DNA of 39,321 nucleotides from JAMCRM01 sp041685075. GTDB taxonomy: Bacteria > Acidobacteriota > Terriglobia > Bryobacterales > Bryobacteraceae. Below the pieces are notes generated by a model. The model saw only the letters and a list, made by a program, of their open reading frames with translations. It had not been told where the DNA came from and made no database searches. Made by a program: the position numbers and the translations under genes. Positions 17,548 through 26,314 of the stretch are shown here, piece by piece; position 1 is the stretch's first letter, and each line of letters opens with the position of its first letter. The stretch is taken from the NCBI GenBank assembly GCA_041685075.1, contig JAWLGN010000011.1:1-39321 (forward strand), in the 5' to 3' direction.

Positions 17548-19254
17548 ATGGCGAGAACACCTTACCTTTTCGCGCTCGGCATCCTGGCCGGGGGACTGGC
17601 GGCGCCGGCGCTTCAGGCCGCGCTGCCCGGCGAGTACTTCAAGCTCATGGCCAGTGAGGTGAACCGCGCTCAATCGTCGCCCGAGTTGCGCTTCCCTTCC
17701 AGCTACGCCTTGTCCGCGGCGGTGCTCTATACCCGGCAGCATCCGGCCAATCCCGCCTACGGCGATGAGCGATTGCTCGGCCTGGCCCTGAAGTTCGGCG
17801 ACCTCGCGGCCCAGGAGAGCGAACGCGACAATTCCGTGAACCGGCAGGACTACGAGTGGGAGATTCACTTCTGGCTGGATACCTACCGGCTGCTCGACGG
17901 GAAACTCAGCGACGAGCGCCGCGCCCGCTGGCGGAAACAGTTGGAACGGAACGTGCGCTGGTTCGCGCACCAGACCGAAGCGCGCCTGGACTTCCCGCGC
18001 TACCAGGGATCGTTCATCCGCACTTCGACGAACCATTACGCGCTGTTCGCCTCCACAACGTATCTCGCGGGGCGGGTCTTCAAGCACAAAGAGTGGGAGG
18101 ATCTCGGGGCGCGCGCCCTGCACCGGCTGGCCGCCGAGGAGCAGGCCGAGGGCGGCTACTGGGGCGAGTACACCGATAACGGCCCGGCCACCAACTACAA
18201 CTACATCACCATGACCTGCGTGGCGCTCTACTACGAGCACAGCCTGGACACCGCGGCCCTCGAAGCACTGCGCCGGGCAACCGACTTCCACCGCCACTTC
18301 ACCTGGCCGAACGGCCAGCCCGTGGAGACCGTCAACGGCCGCAACCGCTACGGGAGCGTCAGCCCGTGGGGAAATTTCGGGTTCTCGCACTGGCCGGAGG
18401 GCCGCGGGTACGCGGAGTTTCTGGCACAGTTCTTCGAGCCCGGCCGTACCTCCGGCCGCAACCTGGGGCGGGTGGCGCAAAACGCGCTCTATTATCACGA
18501 AGGCCCGGTCGAGCAGACGCCGCAGAAGCTGGCACAAGCGGTTCACCGGCTGCCTGTGCCGGCGGGCATCCGGCGCACGGCACCCTGGACCGTCTGCCTC
18601 TCCGGCTTGCATGAACCGCCCACCAGCAGCCAGTTCACGCTCGACCGCCAGGGCAACCTGGGGATCTATCACGACCGCCTGGGCTTGATCCTCACCGGCG
18701 CCGGCTCCAAGCGCCAGCCCGAACTCGCCACCATCATGGAGAGGGCCGAAGGCTCGGTGCTCACCGTTCCCGTGAACAGCCGCCTGCGGATGAGCGACGC
18801 GCTGGACCGGCTGGGCATGGGCTTCCGCAAGTTCTTTGTGGAGCTGCACGTGCCACGTCCGGAGCCGGAACGCCTGGCCTTCGAGTTCAAGGTGACGGAA
18901 GTGGGGCCGAAGCAGATGGGGGAGGCGGAAATCAACCTGCAACTGGTCCTCGAGCCCGGCCAGACACTGGAGACCGCCCGCACGAAGATCGCGCTCAGCG
19001 ACCAGCGGGTGGAACTGGGGCCGGAGCAGATCGGCGGCTGGATCCGGCACCGCGGCTGGACCCTGCGGGTGCCGCCCGGAGCGAGCCTCACCTGGCCGGT
19101 GATGCCGTTCAACCCCTACCGCAATGCGCCCGAAACCGATCTGCGCTACGCGGTGGGCCGCCTGCGAGTGCCCATCCAGGTCCAGCCGTGGCCGCAGTGG
19201 GAACTGGGCTGGGGCCGGCAGGATATCCGGTTCACCTTGGAAGCGCCGCGGTAG
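17548..19254 (+). CDS. Secreted (alpha/alpha)-toroid protein, heparinase/alginate-lyase-like
   Basis: A 568-residue exported protein. ATG at 17548 was chosen because GAGGAG lies five bases upstream and it opens a good signal peptide (MARTPYLFALGILAGG, cleavage near QAALPG). The frame is open 63 bases further upstream but without a leader there. The first ~330 residues look all-helical, with NHYALFASTTYLAGR and GYWGEYTDNGPATNYNYITM resembling toroid polysaccharide lyases of the heparinase II/III or alginate-lyase type. The last ~200 residues are beta-rich, as in the sandwich domain of those enzymes. I could not identify the catalytic set or a PL family number. It stands alone on the plus strand and is convergent with the next gene, six bases apart. 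Confidence 0.55.
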   Translation: MARTPYLFALGILAGGLAAPALQAALPGEYFKLMASEVNRAQSSPELRFPSSYALSAAVLYTRQHPANPAYGDERLLGLALKFGDLAAQESERDNSVNRQDYEWEIHFWLDTYRLLDGKLSDERRARWRKQLERNVRWFAHQTEARLDFPRYQGSFIRTSTNHYALFASTTYLAGRVFKHKEWEDLGARALHRLAAEEQAEGGYWGEYTDNGPATNYNYITMTCVALYYEHSLDTAALEALRRATDFHRHFTWPNGQPVETVNGRNRYGSVSPWGNFGFSHWPEGRGYAEFLAQFFEPGRTSGRNLGRVAQNALYYHEGPVEQTPQKLAQAVHRLPVPAGIRRTAPWTVCLSGLHEPPTSSQFTLDRQGNLGIYHDRLGLILTGAGSKRQPELATIMERAEGSVLTVPVNSRLRMSDALDRLGMGFRKFFVELHVPRPEPERLAFEFKVTEVGPKQMGEAEINLQLVLEPGQTLETARTKIALSDQRVELGPEQIGGWIRHRGWTLRVPPGASLTWPVMPFNPYRNAPETDLRYAVGRLRVPIQVQPWPQWELGWGRQDIRFTLEAPR

Positions 19255-19260
19255 CGGTTC

Positions 19261-21345
19261 TCAGAATACCTTACGGCTTTCCAAATTGGCTTCGATCTCC
19301 TTGCGCTCGCGCCACACGGGGCGGAGTTGCTTGGCTGCCATCAGCCGCAACTGGTCCTCGATGTGGCGCGAGCCGCGGCGCGACCAGTTGCCGTAGGCGA
19401 GCAGGGCTTCCGCCCTCACTGTTTCGCCGAACTCGACCACCGCGATATAGCTGTCGCCGAAGACCGCCGGCGCCCTGCCGTCGACGAACCGGCCGGGGTT
19501 GGCGGTCCGGACCACCCCCATGTTGCCCGAGCCGCCGTTAGCGGGCAAATCGAGCGTACCGCGCCGGAAGCGCACGGCATCGCCCCAGCGCACGTCGAGC
19601 CGGCCGTAGGTTTTCTCCAACTCCGCGGCCACCTTTTCCAGTGCGGCCAGGGCCCTGGCCGGGTCCTTCAGGCCACGAGGCGTCTCCAGCGGCCGGCGCG
19701 GGTCGAAGGGCACCGCGTAAGGTTCCGAGCTGTGCCACGTGGGGCTGGCCTCTTCGGCAAAGCGGTGGAAGAGGAGCGCGCCGGCGCTCTGCGCCTCGGT
19801 CCGGCGGTCCCAGCGGGAGAGCACCGCCGCCGCCCGCTTCACCCGCTCGCTCTCGCTCTTCCGGGCGTGCGCCAGGAGATCGTCCAGGATGCGATCGGCC
19901 AGTTCCACCCGCGTCGAATGCTTGGCGGCTTTCAGATCCTCGAACGAGAGTTTCTTCGCGCCGGAGAGCAGCCGCAGGCTATGCAAGCCCCGCAGAGTGA
20001 ACTCGGAGGGCAGAGGGAAGTAGGACGGGAAATCGGTGGCGTCAATCGCGAGCGGAAAGGCGGCGCTCCACGGCTGATCGTTGCAATTCTGCACGAAGCC
20101 GCCGCGAGGGTCGACGATGCGGGGCAGGTCCTGGTAGGGATGAATTGTCGACCAGATCAGCTCGGATCGATCGCCCGGCACCAGTCCGGACCAGAACTTG
20201 AGATCGCCCTTGGGCCGCACCGGGATGGCGCCGTTATACAGGTACAGAATGTGCCCGTCGCGGTCCGCGTACATGGTGTTGAAGATCGGCAGTTGCTGGA
20301 TCTTCATGGCCTGCTCGAACTCCGCGAGATTGCGGGCGAGGCCCATGCGCCAGAACTGTTCGAGCATTCCCGGCCTGTCGAGCGCCGTAACGCGCAGCGC
20401 GGCCACCAACCCGTCGCGTTCCACCATGACCGGCCCGTGCACCGTGCGGCGGAGGGTCAGGCGCTCCTCGCGAAATGTTCCATCAGGTTGCCGCACCCGG
20501 ATGGTCTGCTCTTCGGTTTCGAACGGCCGCACCTTGCCGTCCAGCACATAGCCGCCGTCCTTCAGGGTGAGGCGGTAGAGGTCCGCGCCGTCGAAGCGAT
20601 TGGTGGTCTGGGTCCAGCCCAGGCGATCGTTGAAGCAGAGCCGCAGGGTGGGGAAGCCCACCCATACGGCGCCATAGGAGTTCACCCCCGGGGCCTGGAG
20701 GTGCACCTCGAAATAGGTGTGGAGATCCTCCCAGGAGAGATGCGAGTTGCTCACCAGCATGGTGTTGCCGCTGGCGGAGCGCGACGGCGCGATGGCCCAT
20801 CCGTTCGATCCATGCGCCTCGCCGGTGTCTCCCAGTTCGACCATCCTCTGGAGGCTGGTAGGGCTCACCAGCCAGTCGAAGTGGATCACCCGCAGGGCGT
20901 GAGCCAGCACGTCGGCCGTGGTGACGGGCAGCACGGCGCGCGCGGAGGCGTCCAGTTCCCGCCGGTTTTCATCGGCCCAGCCATTGATCCCGGCGGCAAA
21001 GGCGCGCAACAGGGGAGCAAACTCCGGGCTCTGCTGCCTGGCCCAGGTGGCGGCGATGGCGGGGATGCCGTTCCGCCGCACCCAGCGGTCGCTCTCGAGA
21101 TATTCTTCGCCGAAATACTCGGCGCCGCGCCCCCGCGCCCGCCCGTAGAGGCGCAGCAGCAGGTCGCCGTGCGCTTCCATCTGGGCATATCCGTAGGCGT
21201 AGAACAGGCTCGCATGGTCGGGAGCCACAATGTGGGGGACGCCGTAGCGGTCCCAGAGAATCTCCGTGCCTTTCGCCGGAACGCCGGCGGCGTCGAGCGC
21301 AAGCGCCGGCAGCACGGCCAAGGCGAGAATCCGAATCCAGTGCAT
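19261..21345 (-). CDS. Penicillin-acylase-family Ntn hydrolase, secreted
   Basis: A 694-residue protein with a signal peptide (about 1-20) and the penicillin amidase fold. The family makes a precursor that self-cleaves before a catalytic serine. Here that is Ser180 in EAHGSNGWAIAPSRS, where Ser-Asn-x-Trp is the classical start of the beta chain. The residues before Ser180 would form the alpha chain. Relatives cleave beta-lactam side chains, acyl-homoserine lactones (PvdQ, QuiP) or cyclic lipopeptides; the substrate here cannot be told. AAGGGAG five bases before ATG at 21345 supports the start. It is the last gene after two Gfo/Idh/MocA proteins and an enolase-superfamily enzyme, 104 bases downstream of the latter, with hairpins in between. 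Confidence 0.88.
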   Translation of the reverse strand: MHWIRILALAVLPALALDAAGVPAKGTEILWDRYGVPHIVAPDHASLFYAYGYAQMEAHGDLLLRLYGRARGRGAEYFGEEYLESDRWVRRNGIPAIAATWARQQSPEFAPLLRAFAAGINGWADENRRELDASARAVLPVTTADVLAHALRVIHFDWLVSPTSLQRMVELGDTGEAHGSNGWAIAPSRSASGNTMLVSNSHLSWEDLHTYFEVHLQAPGVNSYGAVWVGFPTLRLCFNDRLGWTQTTNRFDGADLYRLTLKDGGYVLDGKVRPFETEEQTIRVRQPDGTFREERLTLRRTVHGPVMVERDGLVAALRVTALDRPGMLEQFWRMGLARNLAEFEQAMKIQQLPIFNTMYADRDGHILYLYNGAIPVRPKGDLKFWSGLVPGDRSELIWSTIHPYQDLPRIVDPRGGFVQNCNDQPWSAAFPLAIDATDFPSYFPLPSEFTLRGLHSLRLLSGAKKLSFEDLKAAKHSTRVELADRILDDLLAHARKSESERVKRAAAVLSRWDRRTEAQSAGALLFHRFAEEASPTWHSSEPYAVPFDPRRPLETPRGLKDPARALAALEKVAAELEKTYGRLDVRWGDAVRFRRGTLDLPANGGSGNMGVVRTANPGRFVDGRAPAVFGDSYIAVVEFGETVRAEALLAYGNWSRRGSRHIEDQLRLMAAKQLRPVWRERKEIEANLESRKVF

Positions 21346-21408
21346 GTTTGCTCCCTTGGGGGGGTGAGGTTTGCTTCAGGTAGAGCCGTACTGAAGTCCG
21401 GCTGCGCC

Positions 21409-21434
21409 GAAGGACCGCGGCGGGGCGGTCCTTC
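21409..21434. terminator. 10-bp perfect hairpin between the enolase-superfamily and penicillin-acylase genes
   Basis: GAAGGACCGC (21409-21418) pairs perfectly with GCGGTCCTTC (21425-21434) around a six-base loop. A second, smaller inverted repeat (CTTCAG/CTGAAG, 21374-21396) lies next to it. No T-run follows on either strand, so it may be a factor-assisted terminator, an RNA-stability element or an intercistronic pause site. Confidence 0.45.
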
Positions 21435-21449
21435 AGCGCTGAGAAAGGG

Positions 21450-22901
21450 TCAGGCTTCCGCGACGGCGCTCAGGCCGGGCTTGTTGAGATCCGCCGTGCG
21501 GACGTGCCCGTCCTTGATGATGAAGATGCCGGGATGGGTCTTTTCCCAGCTCTTATTGGCCTCGGGGCAGTATTGGCGGGAGTTGCCCTCGATGGCCGCC
21601 ACCCCCGGAATGTGCGCCGCGATTCCCGCCGAGTGAATCAGGGAGGCGCCGGGGCAGGTCAGATCCTGCACGCACAGGAACATCTTGTACTTCTGCGCCG
21701 CGGCGGCCATCAGCATGGCTTGCGACTGCCCCTTGCAGGCCTTCAGCGCCGCGCCCGTGTAGCCCATCTCGCGGGCCAGCAGCAGGCTCTCGAGTTCCGT
21801 GAGGGATTCGTCGATCACCACGGGCCGCAGTTTCGCCACCTCGTGCATCACGTTCTCGCGGTGGGCCTTCAGGTCGCGATGGGTGGGCTGCTCGATGTAC
21901 TGGATGCGCTCGAACCCTTCGGGCGACTTCTCCTTCACCTGCCGCAGCATGGAGAGCAGATACTCGGCGTTGGGGCAGCGCTCGTTGAAATCGAGCGAGT
22001 AGAACCACTGTTCGGTGCCGAGCTTCTTCATGGTCTCGGCGGCCACCTGCTCCACCTTGAGCACGCGGTCGCGGTCCCAGTTCAAGTTGTCGCCGTTCAG
22101 CTTGATCTTGAGGTGGGTCAGGCCGTTGTACTCGATCCACTCGGGGAGCGTCTCGGGCAGGCCGTCGCCTACGGGATTTTCAATGTCCTCCTTCACGATC
22201 GGGTCCACCGCGCCCACCAGGTGGTAGAGCGGCATGCGCGGCTTCGGCTCCGGCAGGACGAACTGGTTCAGGTACTCGTTCTGGAACTCGGGGCCGAGAT
22301 AGCGGGAGAGATCCTCCCGCAGGAATTCCCGGGTGTAGGTCTGGTAGGCGCTGCGCTTATACAGCTTGCCGTAGGCGTCGTGGACGGCCGCGTCGAACGG
22401 GCTGCCGGCCACCAGGGTGGCGAGCTTGGGAACGGGTTCTTCCAGCTTCAGTTCCTGGGAGACCTCCTCGGCGGCCTTGAGCCAGAGGGGCTCGGATTGA
22501 TGATTGATCTCGACAGGATGAGCGTAGTCGCTGTAGTCGTTGGTGATCTTCTGGATGCGCGCCGCCACCGCCTGCATGGCGCCGAGGGTGCGCTCGTAGG
22601 GCATGGTACGGGAGGGGTAGGCCCAGATGTTGCCCAGCGGCATGGAGCCGAAACCGCGCGCCTCGGCCCCGTTGCGGTTCCGCACCGTGACCCGAACATT
22701 CAGAATGGTGGCGCGGTCGAGAACCGTTCCGCCGAACTTGATGGGAGTGCGGTAGGTGTATTGCTCTTCGCTGCTTTCCACCGCCGTGATGGTGATGTCG
22801 TGCTCGTTGGTCGTCCTGCTGGTACGGCAGGCCGGGGCGGCGAGGGCGGCGCAGACGCCCGCCAGGACCTCGCGACGGCTGAAATTTTTGGTCGGCTGCA
22901 T
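21450..22901 (-). CDS. Exported enolase-superfamily (mandelate racemase/muconate lactonising type) enzyme
   Basis: A 483-residue protein with an N-terminal Tat-type signal (SRREVLAG, 8-15) and a hydrophobic stretch ending at Cys25. The mature part has the enolase-superfamily barrel: K265-x-K267 (LKIKLNG), metal ligands D304 (SLDFNE), E337 (IEQPTH) and D364 (VIDES), and a further lysine at 387 or 390 (LKACKGQ). Such enzymes abstract a proton next to a carboxylate, as in dehydration of sugar acids, epimerisation or cycloisomerisation. The exact reaction is unknown. Export is unusual for the superfamily. A GAGGAGAGAG leader precedes ATG at 22901. It follows a Gfo/Idh/MocA gene by 30 bases. Confidence 0.8.
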   Translation of the reverse strand: MQPTKNFSRREVLAGVCAALAAPACRTSRTTNEHDITITAVESSEEQYTYRTPIKFGGTVLDRATILNVRVTVRNRNGAEARGFGSMPLGNIWAYPSRTMPYERTLGAMQAVAARIQKITNDYSDYAHPVEINHQSEPLWLKAAEEVSQELKLEEPVPKLATLVAGSPFDAAVHDAYGKLYKRSAYQTYTREFLREDLSRYLGPEFQNEYLNQFVLPEPKPRMPLYHLVGAVDPIVKEDIENPVGDGLPETLPEWIEYNGLTHLKIKLNGDNLNWDRDRVLKVEQVAAETMKKLGTEQWFYSLDFNERCPNAEYLLSMLRQVKEKSPEGFERIQYIEQPTHRDLKAHRENVMHEVAKLRPVVIDESLTELESLLLAREMGYTGAALKACKGQSQAMLMAAAAQKYKMFLCVQDLTCPGASLIHSAGIAAHIPGVAAIEGNSRQYCPEANKSWEKTHPGIFIIKDGHVRTADLNKPGLSAVAEA

Positions 22902-22931
22902 GTTTCACTCTCTCCTCGATTGTAGCGGCGC

Positions 22932-23876
22932 TTAACGCAGCGCCATCGGCCGGCCGCCGGCGGCCTTGCTGCGTTGGGCGGCGTCCATGAATGCGAATAT
23001 CTCGAGCGTCTCCTCCGCACGGACCGGCGGCGTGCCGGTGCGGAAGAACTTCACGACCTCCCGCAGCAGGGCACTGGAATCCCCGCTCATCTCCGGGGTG
23101 CTCTGGACAACCTGCTTCCGGCGGAAGACCACAGCGCCCCTGTCCCAGCGGTTGCGGCTCACCCGAATGGTCCCCAGCCTCCCATCCTTCCAGCGGCCTA
23201 CCACTATATCCTGGTCCGGCGAGGACATCCAGGAAACCTCCTGGCAGTGGGTGCCCATCAGAGTGTACAGCAACTCGACGGAGTGGATGGCGTACCAGGA
23301 AAGCTCCAGGTGATGGTGTTCTTCGAGCGGCCCGGGGCCCCAGACGAAGGCGCTGGTAATGTCGGGGAACTTCATGGCCGCGGCGAGGCCGCCGAAGCGG
23401 TTGCCGGAGGAGCTGAACCAGGGCACGCCGGCTTCTTTGGCCAGCCGCGCGATCTCGCGCGCGTCCTCGAGCGTCGATGCCAGCGGCTTGTCGATGAACA
23501 TCGGCTTGCGGGCGGCGATCACCTGCTTCGCCTGTTCCAGGTGAAGGCGCCCGTCGTTGGTCTCCAGCAGAATGGCATCCACCTTGCTGCACAGCGTGGG
23601 GATGTCGGGCACAAACTCGATCTTCCACTTGGTCTCGAGTTCCGCGGCGAACTTGTCCACCCGCGACCAACTGGCGTGAATATCCGGGCTGCCGCCCTTA
23701 TAGGCCGCCACCACGCGCGCGCCCGGCACGTGGTCGGGCCGCGTCGGATCGTTGAATGCCGCGGTGAAGTTGACCGCGTGGGAGGTGTCGGTTCCGATAA
23801 TTCCCAGCCGCAGGTCGGCGCCGGTGGCCGGGAAAAGGCATAGCAGGCTCAGCGCAATTGCGCGCATGCTAGTCAT
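22932..23876 (-). CDS. Gfo/Idh/MocA-family oxidoreductase with signal peptide
   Basis: A 314-residue NAD(P)-dependent oxidoreductase-like protein. The start at ATG 23876 is favoured over one 54 bases upstream because GGAG lies eight bases before it and a signal peptide follows at once (MRAIALSLLCLFPATGA). The Rossmann part begins LRLGIIGTDTSH, which departs from the usual GxGxxG, and the family EKP motif appears as FIDKPLAS. The C-terminal part includes the HHHLELSWYAIHSVELLYTL segment (shown in two pieces: HHHLELSWYAIH, SVELLYTL). Family members oxidise or reduce sugars and related polyols. The substrate is unknown, and the weak cofactor loop makes catalysis uncertain. It lies 100 bases after the first Gfo/Idh/MocA gene. 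Confidence 0.8.
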   Translation of the reverse strand: MTSMRAIALSLLCLFPATGADLRLGIIGTDTSHAVNFTAAFNDPTRPDHVPGARVVAAYKGGSPDIHASWSRVDKFAAELETKWKIEFVPDIPTLCSKVDAILLETNDGRLHLEQAKQVIAARKPMFIDKPLASTLEDAREIARLAKEAGVPWFSSSGNRFGGLAAAMKFPDITSAFVWGPGPLEEHHHLELSWYAIHSVELLYTLMGTHCQEVSWMSSPDQDIVVGRWKDGRLGTIRVSRNRWDRGAVVFRRKQVVQSTPEMSGDSSALLREVVKFFRTGTPPVRAEETLEIFAFMDAAQRSKAAGGRPMALR

Positions 23877-23976
23877 TTCGTTCACTCCATTGTCGTCCAA
23901 AGCGGCGCGGCCGCGCTCGGCGATCCGCATTCCCGCCCGCCATGGGGCGAGCGCGCGCCCGCGCGGCCGGCCGGCT

Positions 23977-25266
23977 TTACACGCGCGGAAGCGGGTAGGA
24001 GCTGCGGTACTGCTTGGTCAGATAGGCGTTGGCGGCCTTGTCGTCCCCGAAGGTTTCGGTCTTGGGGTCGAACCGCACTTCGCGCTTGAGGTGGTGCGAG
24101 ATGTTGCCGAGGTGGCACATGGTGGTGCTGAGGCGGCCCAGTTCGACGTCGCCGTTGGGCCGTTTGCGCGACTTGATGCACTCCAGGAAATTGGCCTCGT
24201 GCGCGCCGAGCGGCCGGTCGGTCCTGAAGCTCGGCCCCGTGCCGCGGCCGTTGGGGTAGACATCCCAGCGGCCGGCGCTGGCTATCAGGGCGGCTTCGGT
24301 GCCGTAGAAGGCGATGCCGGCGCGGGCGCCCTCCAGCGGGCGGTTGCGGCTGAAGCTCCTCAGCTCCCAGACGAACAGGAAATCGCCGAAGTCGTAGGTC
24401 ACCACCTGCATATCGGGCACTTCCTTGGCGTCGTCGAGCCAGTAGATGCCGGCGCTGCTGGATACGCGGGTGGGGAGGCAGTTCTCCACCCCGCGCAGGG
24501 CCTGGATGGCCTGCATGGCGCCGTCGATGGAGTGGATGCCCTGGTTGCCGAGTTCGCTGTTGCCGTAATCCCAGAAGAAGCGCCAGTTGTAATGGAAACG
24601 GTTGATGTTGAAGGGGCGCTTGGGCGCCGGGCCGAGCCAGGCGTCGTAGTCCGCGCCGGCCGGCGGCGTCCCGTCGGGCGGATTGCCGATGGTTTGACGC
24701 ACCTGGCAGTGCCAGGCCTTCACCAGGCAGATCTTCCCCAGCTTGCCGCTGGCGACGAACTCGGCCGCGGTCCTGTAGTGCTCCGAGCTGCGGCCTTGCA
24801 AACCCACCTGGACCACCCGATTGTATTTGCGGGCGGCTTCGCGCATGAGCTGGCCTTCCCGAATGGTCTGGGTAAGGGGCTTTTCAATATAAACGTCCTT
24901 GCCCGCCTGGCAGGCCGGCAGCACCATGTGGGTATGCCAGTGATCCGGCGTGGCGATGATGACGGCATCGATGTCGCGGTCGTCCAGTACGCGGCGGAAA
25001 TCTTTCACCGGCTCGGGCTTGCGGTTCTGCGCTTTTTCGATATCCGGGCTGATCTTCGCGATGATGGCTTCGTCGATATCGCAGAAGGTCTTGATGTGCG
25101 CGCCGGCCTGGATGGCGCGCAGGGCCACGTGCCGTCCCTGGTTGCGCCCGCCCACCAGGGCCAGGTTGATGCGCTCGTTGGCGCCCCATACGGCGCGATG
25201 CGCGGCGGCTCCCGCGAGGGAGACGCTCAGAAACTTGCGTCGGGTTTCGTGAGTTGGAGAGGTCAT
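23977..25266 (-). CDS. Tat-exported Gfo/Idh/MocA-family oxidoreductase
   Basis: A 429-residue protein. ATG at 25266 starts a Tat signal (THETRRKFLSVSLAGAA, twin Arg at 9-10) and has AAGGTGG seven bases upstream. The frame is open 84 bases further to a GTG, but that would hide the signal. The Rossmann domain (LALVGGRNQGRHVALRA) is followed by the DHWHTHMV and IEKPLTQTIREG motifs and a C-terminal alpha/beta domain with HYNWRFFWDYGNSELGNQG (family-specific). Acidobacteria and Planctomycetes carry many such exported members; some relatives, such as glucose-fructose oxidoreductase, are exported with tightly bound NADP. It is first in the four-gene run and lies behind a strong promoter opposite gntR. 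Confidence 0.88.
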   Translation of the reverse strand: MTSPTHETRRKFLSVSLAGAAAHRAVWGANERINLALVGGRNQGRHVALRAIQAGAHIKTFCDIDEAIIAKISPDIEKAQNRKPEPVKDFRRVLDDRDIDAVIIATPDHWHTHMVLPACQAGKDVYIEKPLTQTIREGQLMREAARKYNRVVQVGLQGRSSEHYRTAAEFVASGKLGKICLVKAWHCQVRQTIGNPPDGTPPAGADYDAWLGPAPKRPFNINRFHYNWRFFWDYGNSELGNQGIHSIDGAMQAIQALRGVENCLPTRVSSSAGIYWLDDAKEVPDMQVVTYDFGDFLFVWELRSFSRNRPLEGARAGIAFYGTEAALIASAGRWDVYPNGRGTGPSFRTDRPLGAHEANFLECIKSRKRPNGDVELGRLSTTMCHLGNISHHLKREVRFDPKTETFGDDKAANAYLTKQYRSSYPLPRV

Positions 25267-25393
25267 CGTCGATTCCACCTTTTCTCTGCCGGGCGGGACG
25301 GGCGGAAGAGGGCCTGCCTGCCGGCGCGGGCGCCCTGGCCGGATGCGCACGCGGGATCAGATCCGCACCTCCCTGACATTGCAGTAAAGAGCG

Positions 25394-25422
25394 ATACTAC
25401 GCTGGATCACGGGTCGTGTCAA
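25394..25422 (-). promoter_or_regulatory. Promoter of the Gfo/Idh/MocA-enolase operon
   Basis: On the minus strand, TTGACA (25417-25422) and TAGTAT (25394-25399) are separated by exactly 17 bases. A second TTGACA lies twelve bases upstream (25429-25434), so the hexamer occurs as a direct repeat. The leader to the ATG is about 120 bases and contains a GGATC-A-GATCC inverted repeat near its start. The gene for a GntR regulator is divergent, making this its likely target. Confidence 0.65.
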
Positions 25423-25493
25423 GGACCATGTCAACGGGGAGAAACAGGCGGGTTCCGGCAGGGCTGATGTGAGAATCTGATATGGCAATCTTA

Positions 25494-25522
25494 TTGCGTG
25501 GCCCGGTGAAGCGCAGTACACT
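25494..25522 (+). promoter_or_regulatory. Candidate promoter of the GntR regulator gene
   Basis: TTGCGT (25494-25499), 17 bases, then TACACT (25517-25522, four of six consensus bases). The ATG at 25532 is only nine bases after the -10, so the mRNA would be nearly leaderless. Confidence 0.45.
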
Positions 25523-25531
25523 GTTGGGGCA

Positions 25532-26314
25532 ATGCGGCGCGTGCGGCACCCGGATACTACTTTATCGGAGCGGGCATACCGGGCCATTCTCGATAAGATT
25601 CTGAAGCAGGAGCTACCGCTGGGCGCGGCCATCTCGCGCCGGAAACTGGCGGCCGAACTGGGAATGAGTTTTCTGCCGGTTTCGGAGGCCATCCAGCGGC
25701 TGGAGAGCGACGGCCTGGTGGAGAGCCGGCCCCGGGTGGGCACGCGGGTCCGCATCCCGACCCCCCGAGATCTGCGGGAACGCTACATCATGCGGGAGGC
25801 GCTCGAGACGCAATCCGCGCGCCTGTTCGCCGAGAAGGCCAGCGCGGACGAGCGCCTGGAGTTGCGCGCCATGGCCGCGCGGCTGGACGAGTTGATGGCC
25901 CAGTGCGCCGAGGGCGACCGCGATCGGGAGTTTCTGTTCGGCGTCCAGACTTATCACCTGTCGCTGCACATGCGCATCGCCGAATGCGGCGGGTGCGGCG
26001 CGCTATGCGATGCCATCCAAAAAAACCAGGTGCTGATCTATAACTGGCTCTACGATACCGCGGCGCACTTCCACTCCCCGCCCAACTTCCATTCCGAGCT
26101 GATGGAGGCGGTGGCGGGCGGGGACCCGGATATCGCGGAGGCGGCCATGCGGCGCCACGTGCGCCACGGCATGGAGGAGATTCAGATCGCCATCGCGTCG
26201 CAGTTTGCCCCGGCGGCCACGGCGAGCGACGGTAAACGGGCCATCGGCCGGCCGGCAGCCGCGGGCGCCTGGCGGGTCAAGCCCCGCGGCAGGCGCGCGC
26301 GCGTGAAAAGCTGA
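25532..26314 (+). CDS. GntR-family transcriptional regulator, FCD (FadR) subfamily
   Basis: A 260-residue regulator. The N-terminal GntR winged helix (about 8-78) includes SRRKLAAELGMSFLPVSEAI and LESDGLVESRPRVGTRV. An FCD ligand-binding domain (about 85-230) contains LRERYIMREALETQSARLF at its start and conserved histidines near 143 and 190-210 that usually bind a metal and the organic-acid effector. FCD regulators commonly respond to sugar acids or other carboxylates and repress a neighbouring operon. The divergent operon (starting at 25266) contains an enolase-superfamily enzyme, in keeping with such an effector. Its basic C-terminal tail (RGRRARVKS) is extra. Its stop abuts the stop of the convergent methyltransferase with no base between. 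Confidence 0.9.
   Translation: MRRVRHPDTTLSERAYRAILDKILKQELPLGAAISRRKLAAELGMSFLPVSEAIQRLESDGLVESRPRVGTRVRIPTPRDLRERYIMREALETQSARLFAEKASADERLELRAMAARLDELMAQCAEGDRDREFLFGVQTYHLSLHMRIAECGGCGALCDAIQKNQVLIYNWLYDTAAHFHSPPNFHSELMEAVAGGDPDIAEAAMRRHVRHGMEEIQIAIASQFAPAATASDGKRAIGRPAAAGAWRVKPRGRRARVKS

Noticed and set aside
17194..19050. A 618-codon minus-strand frame opposite the toroid protein
   Set aside because: The plus strand has a ribosome site, signal peptide and protein-like composition; the minus product does not.
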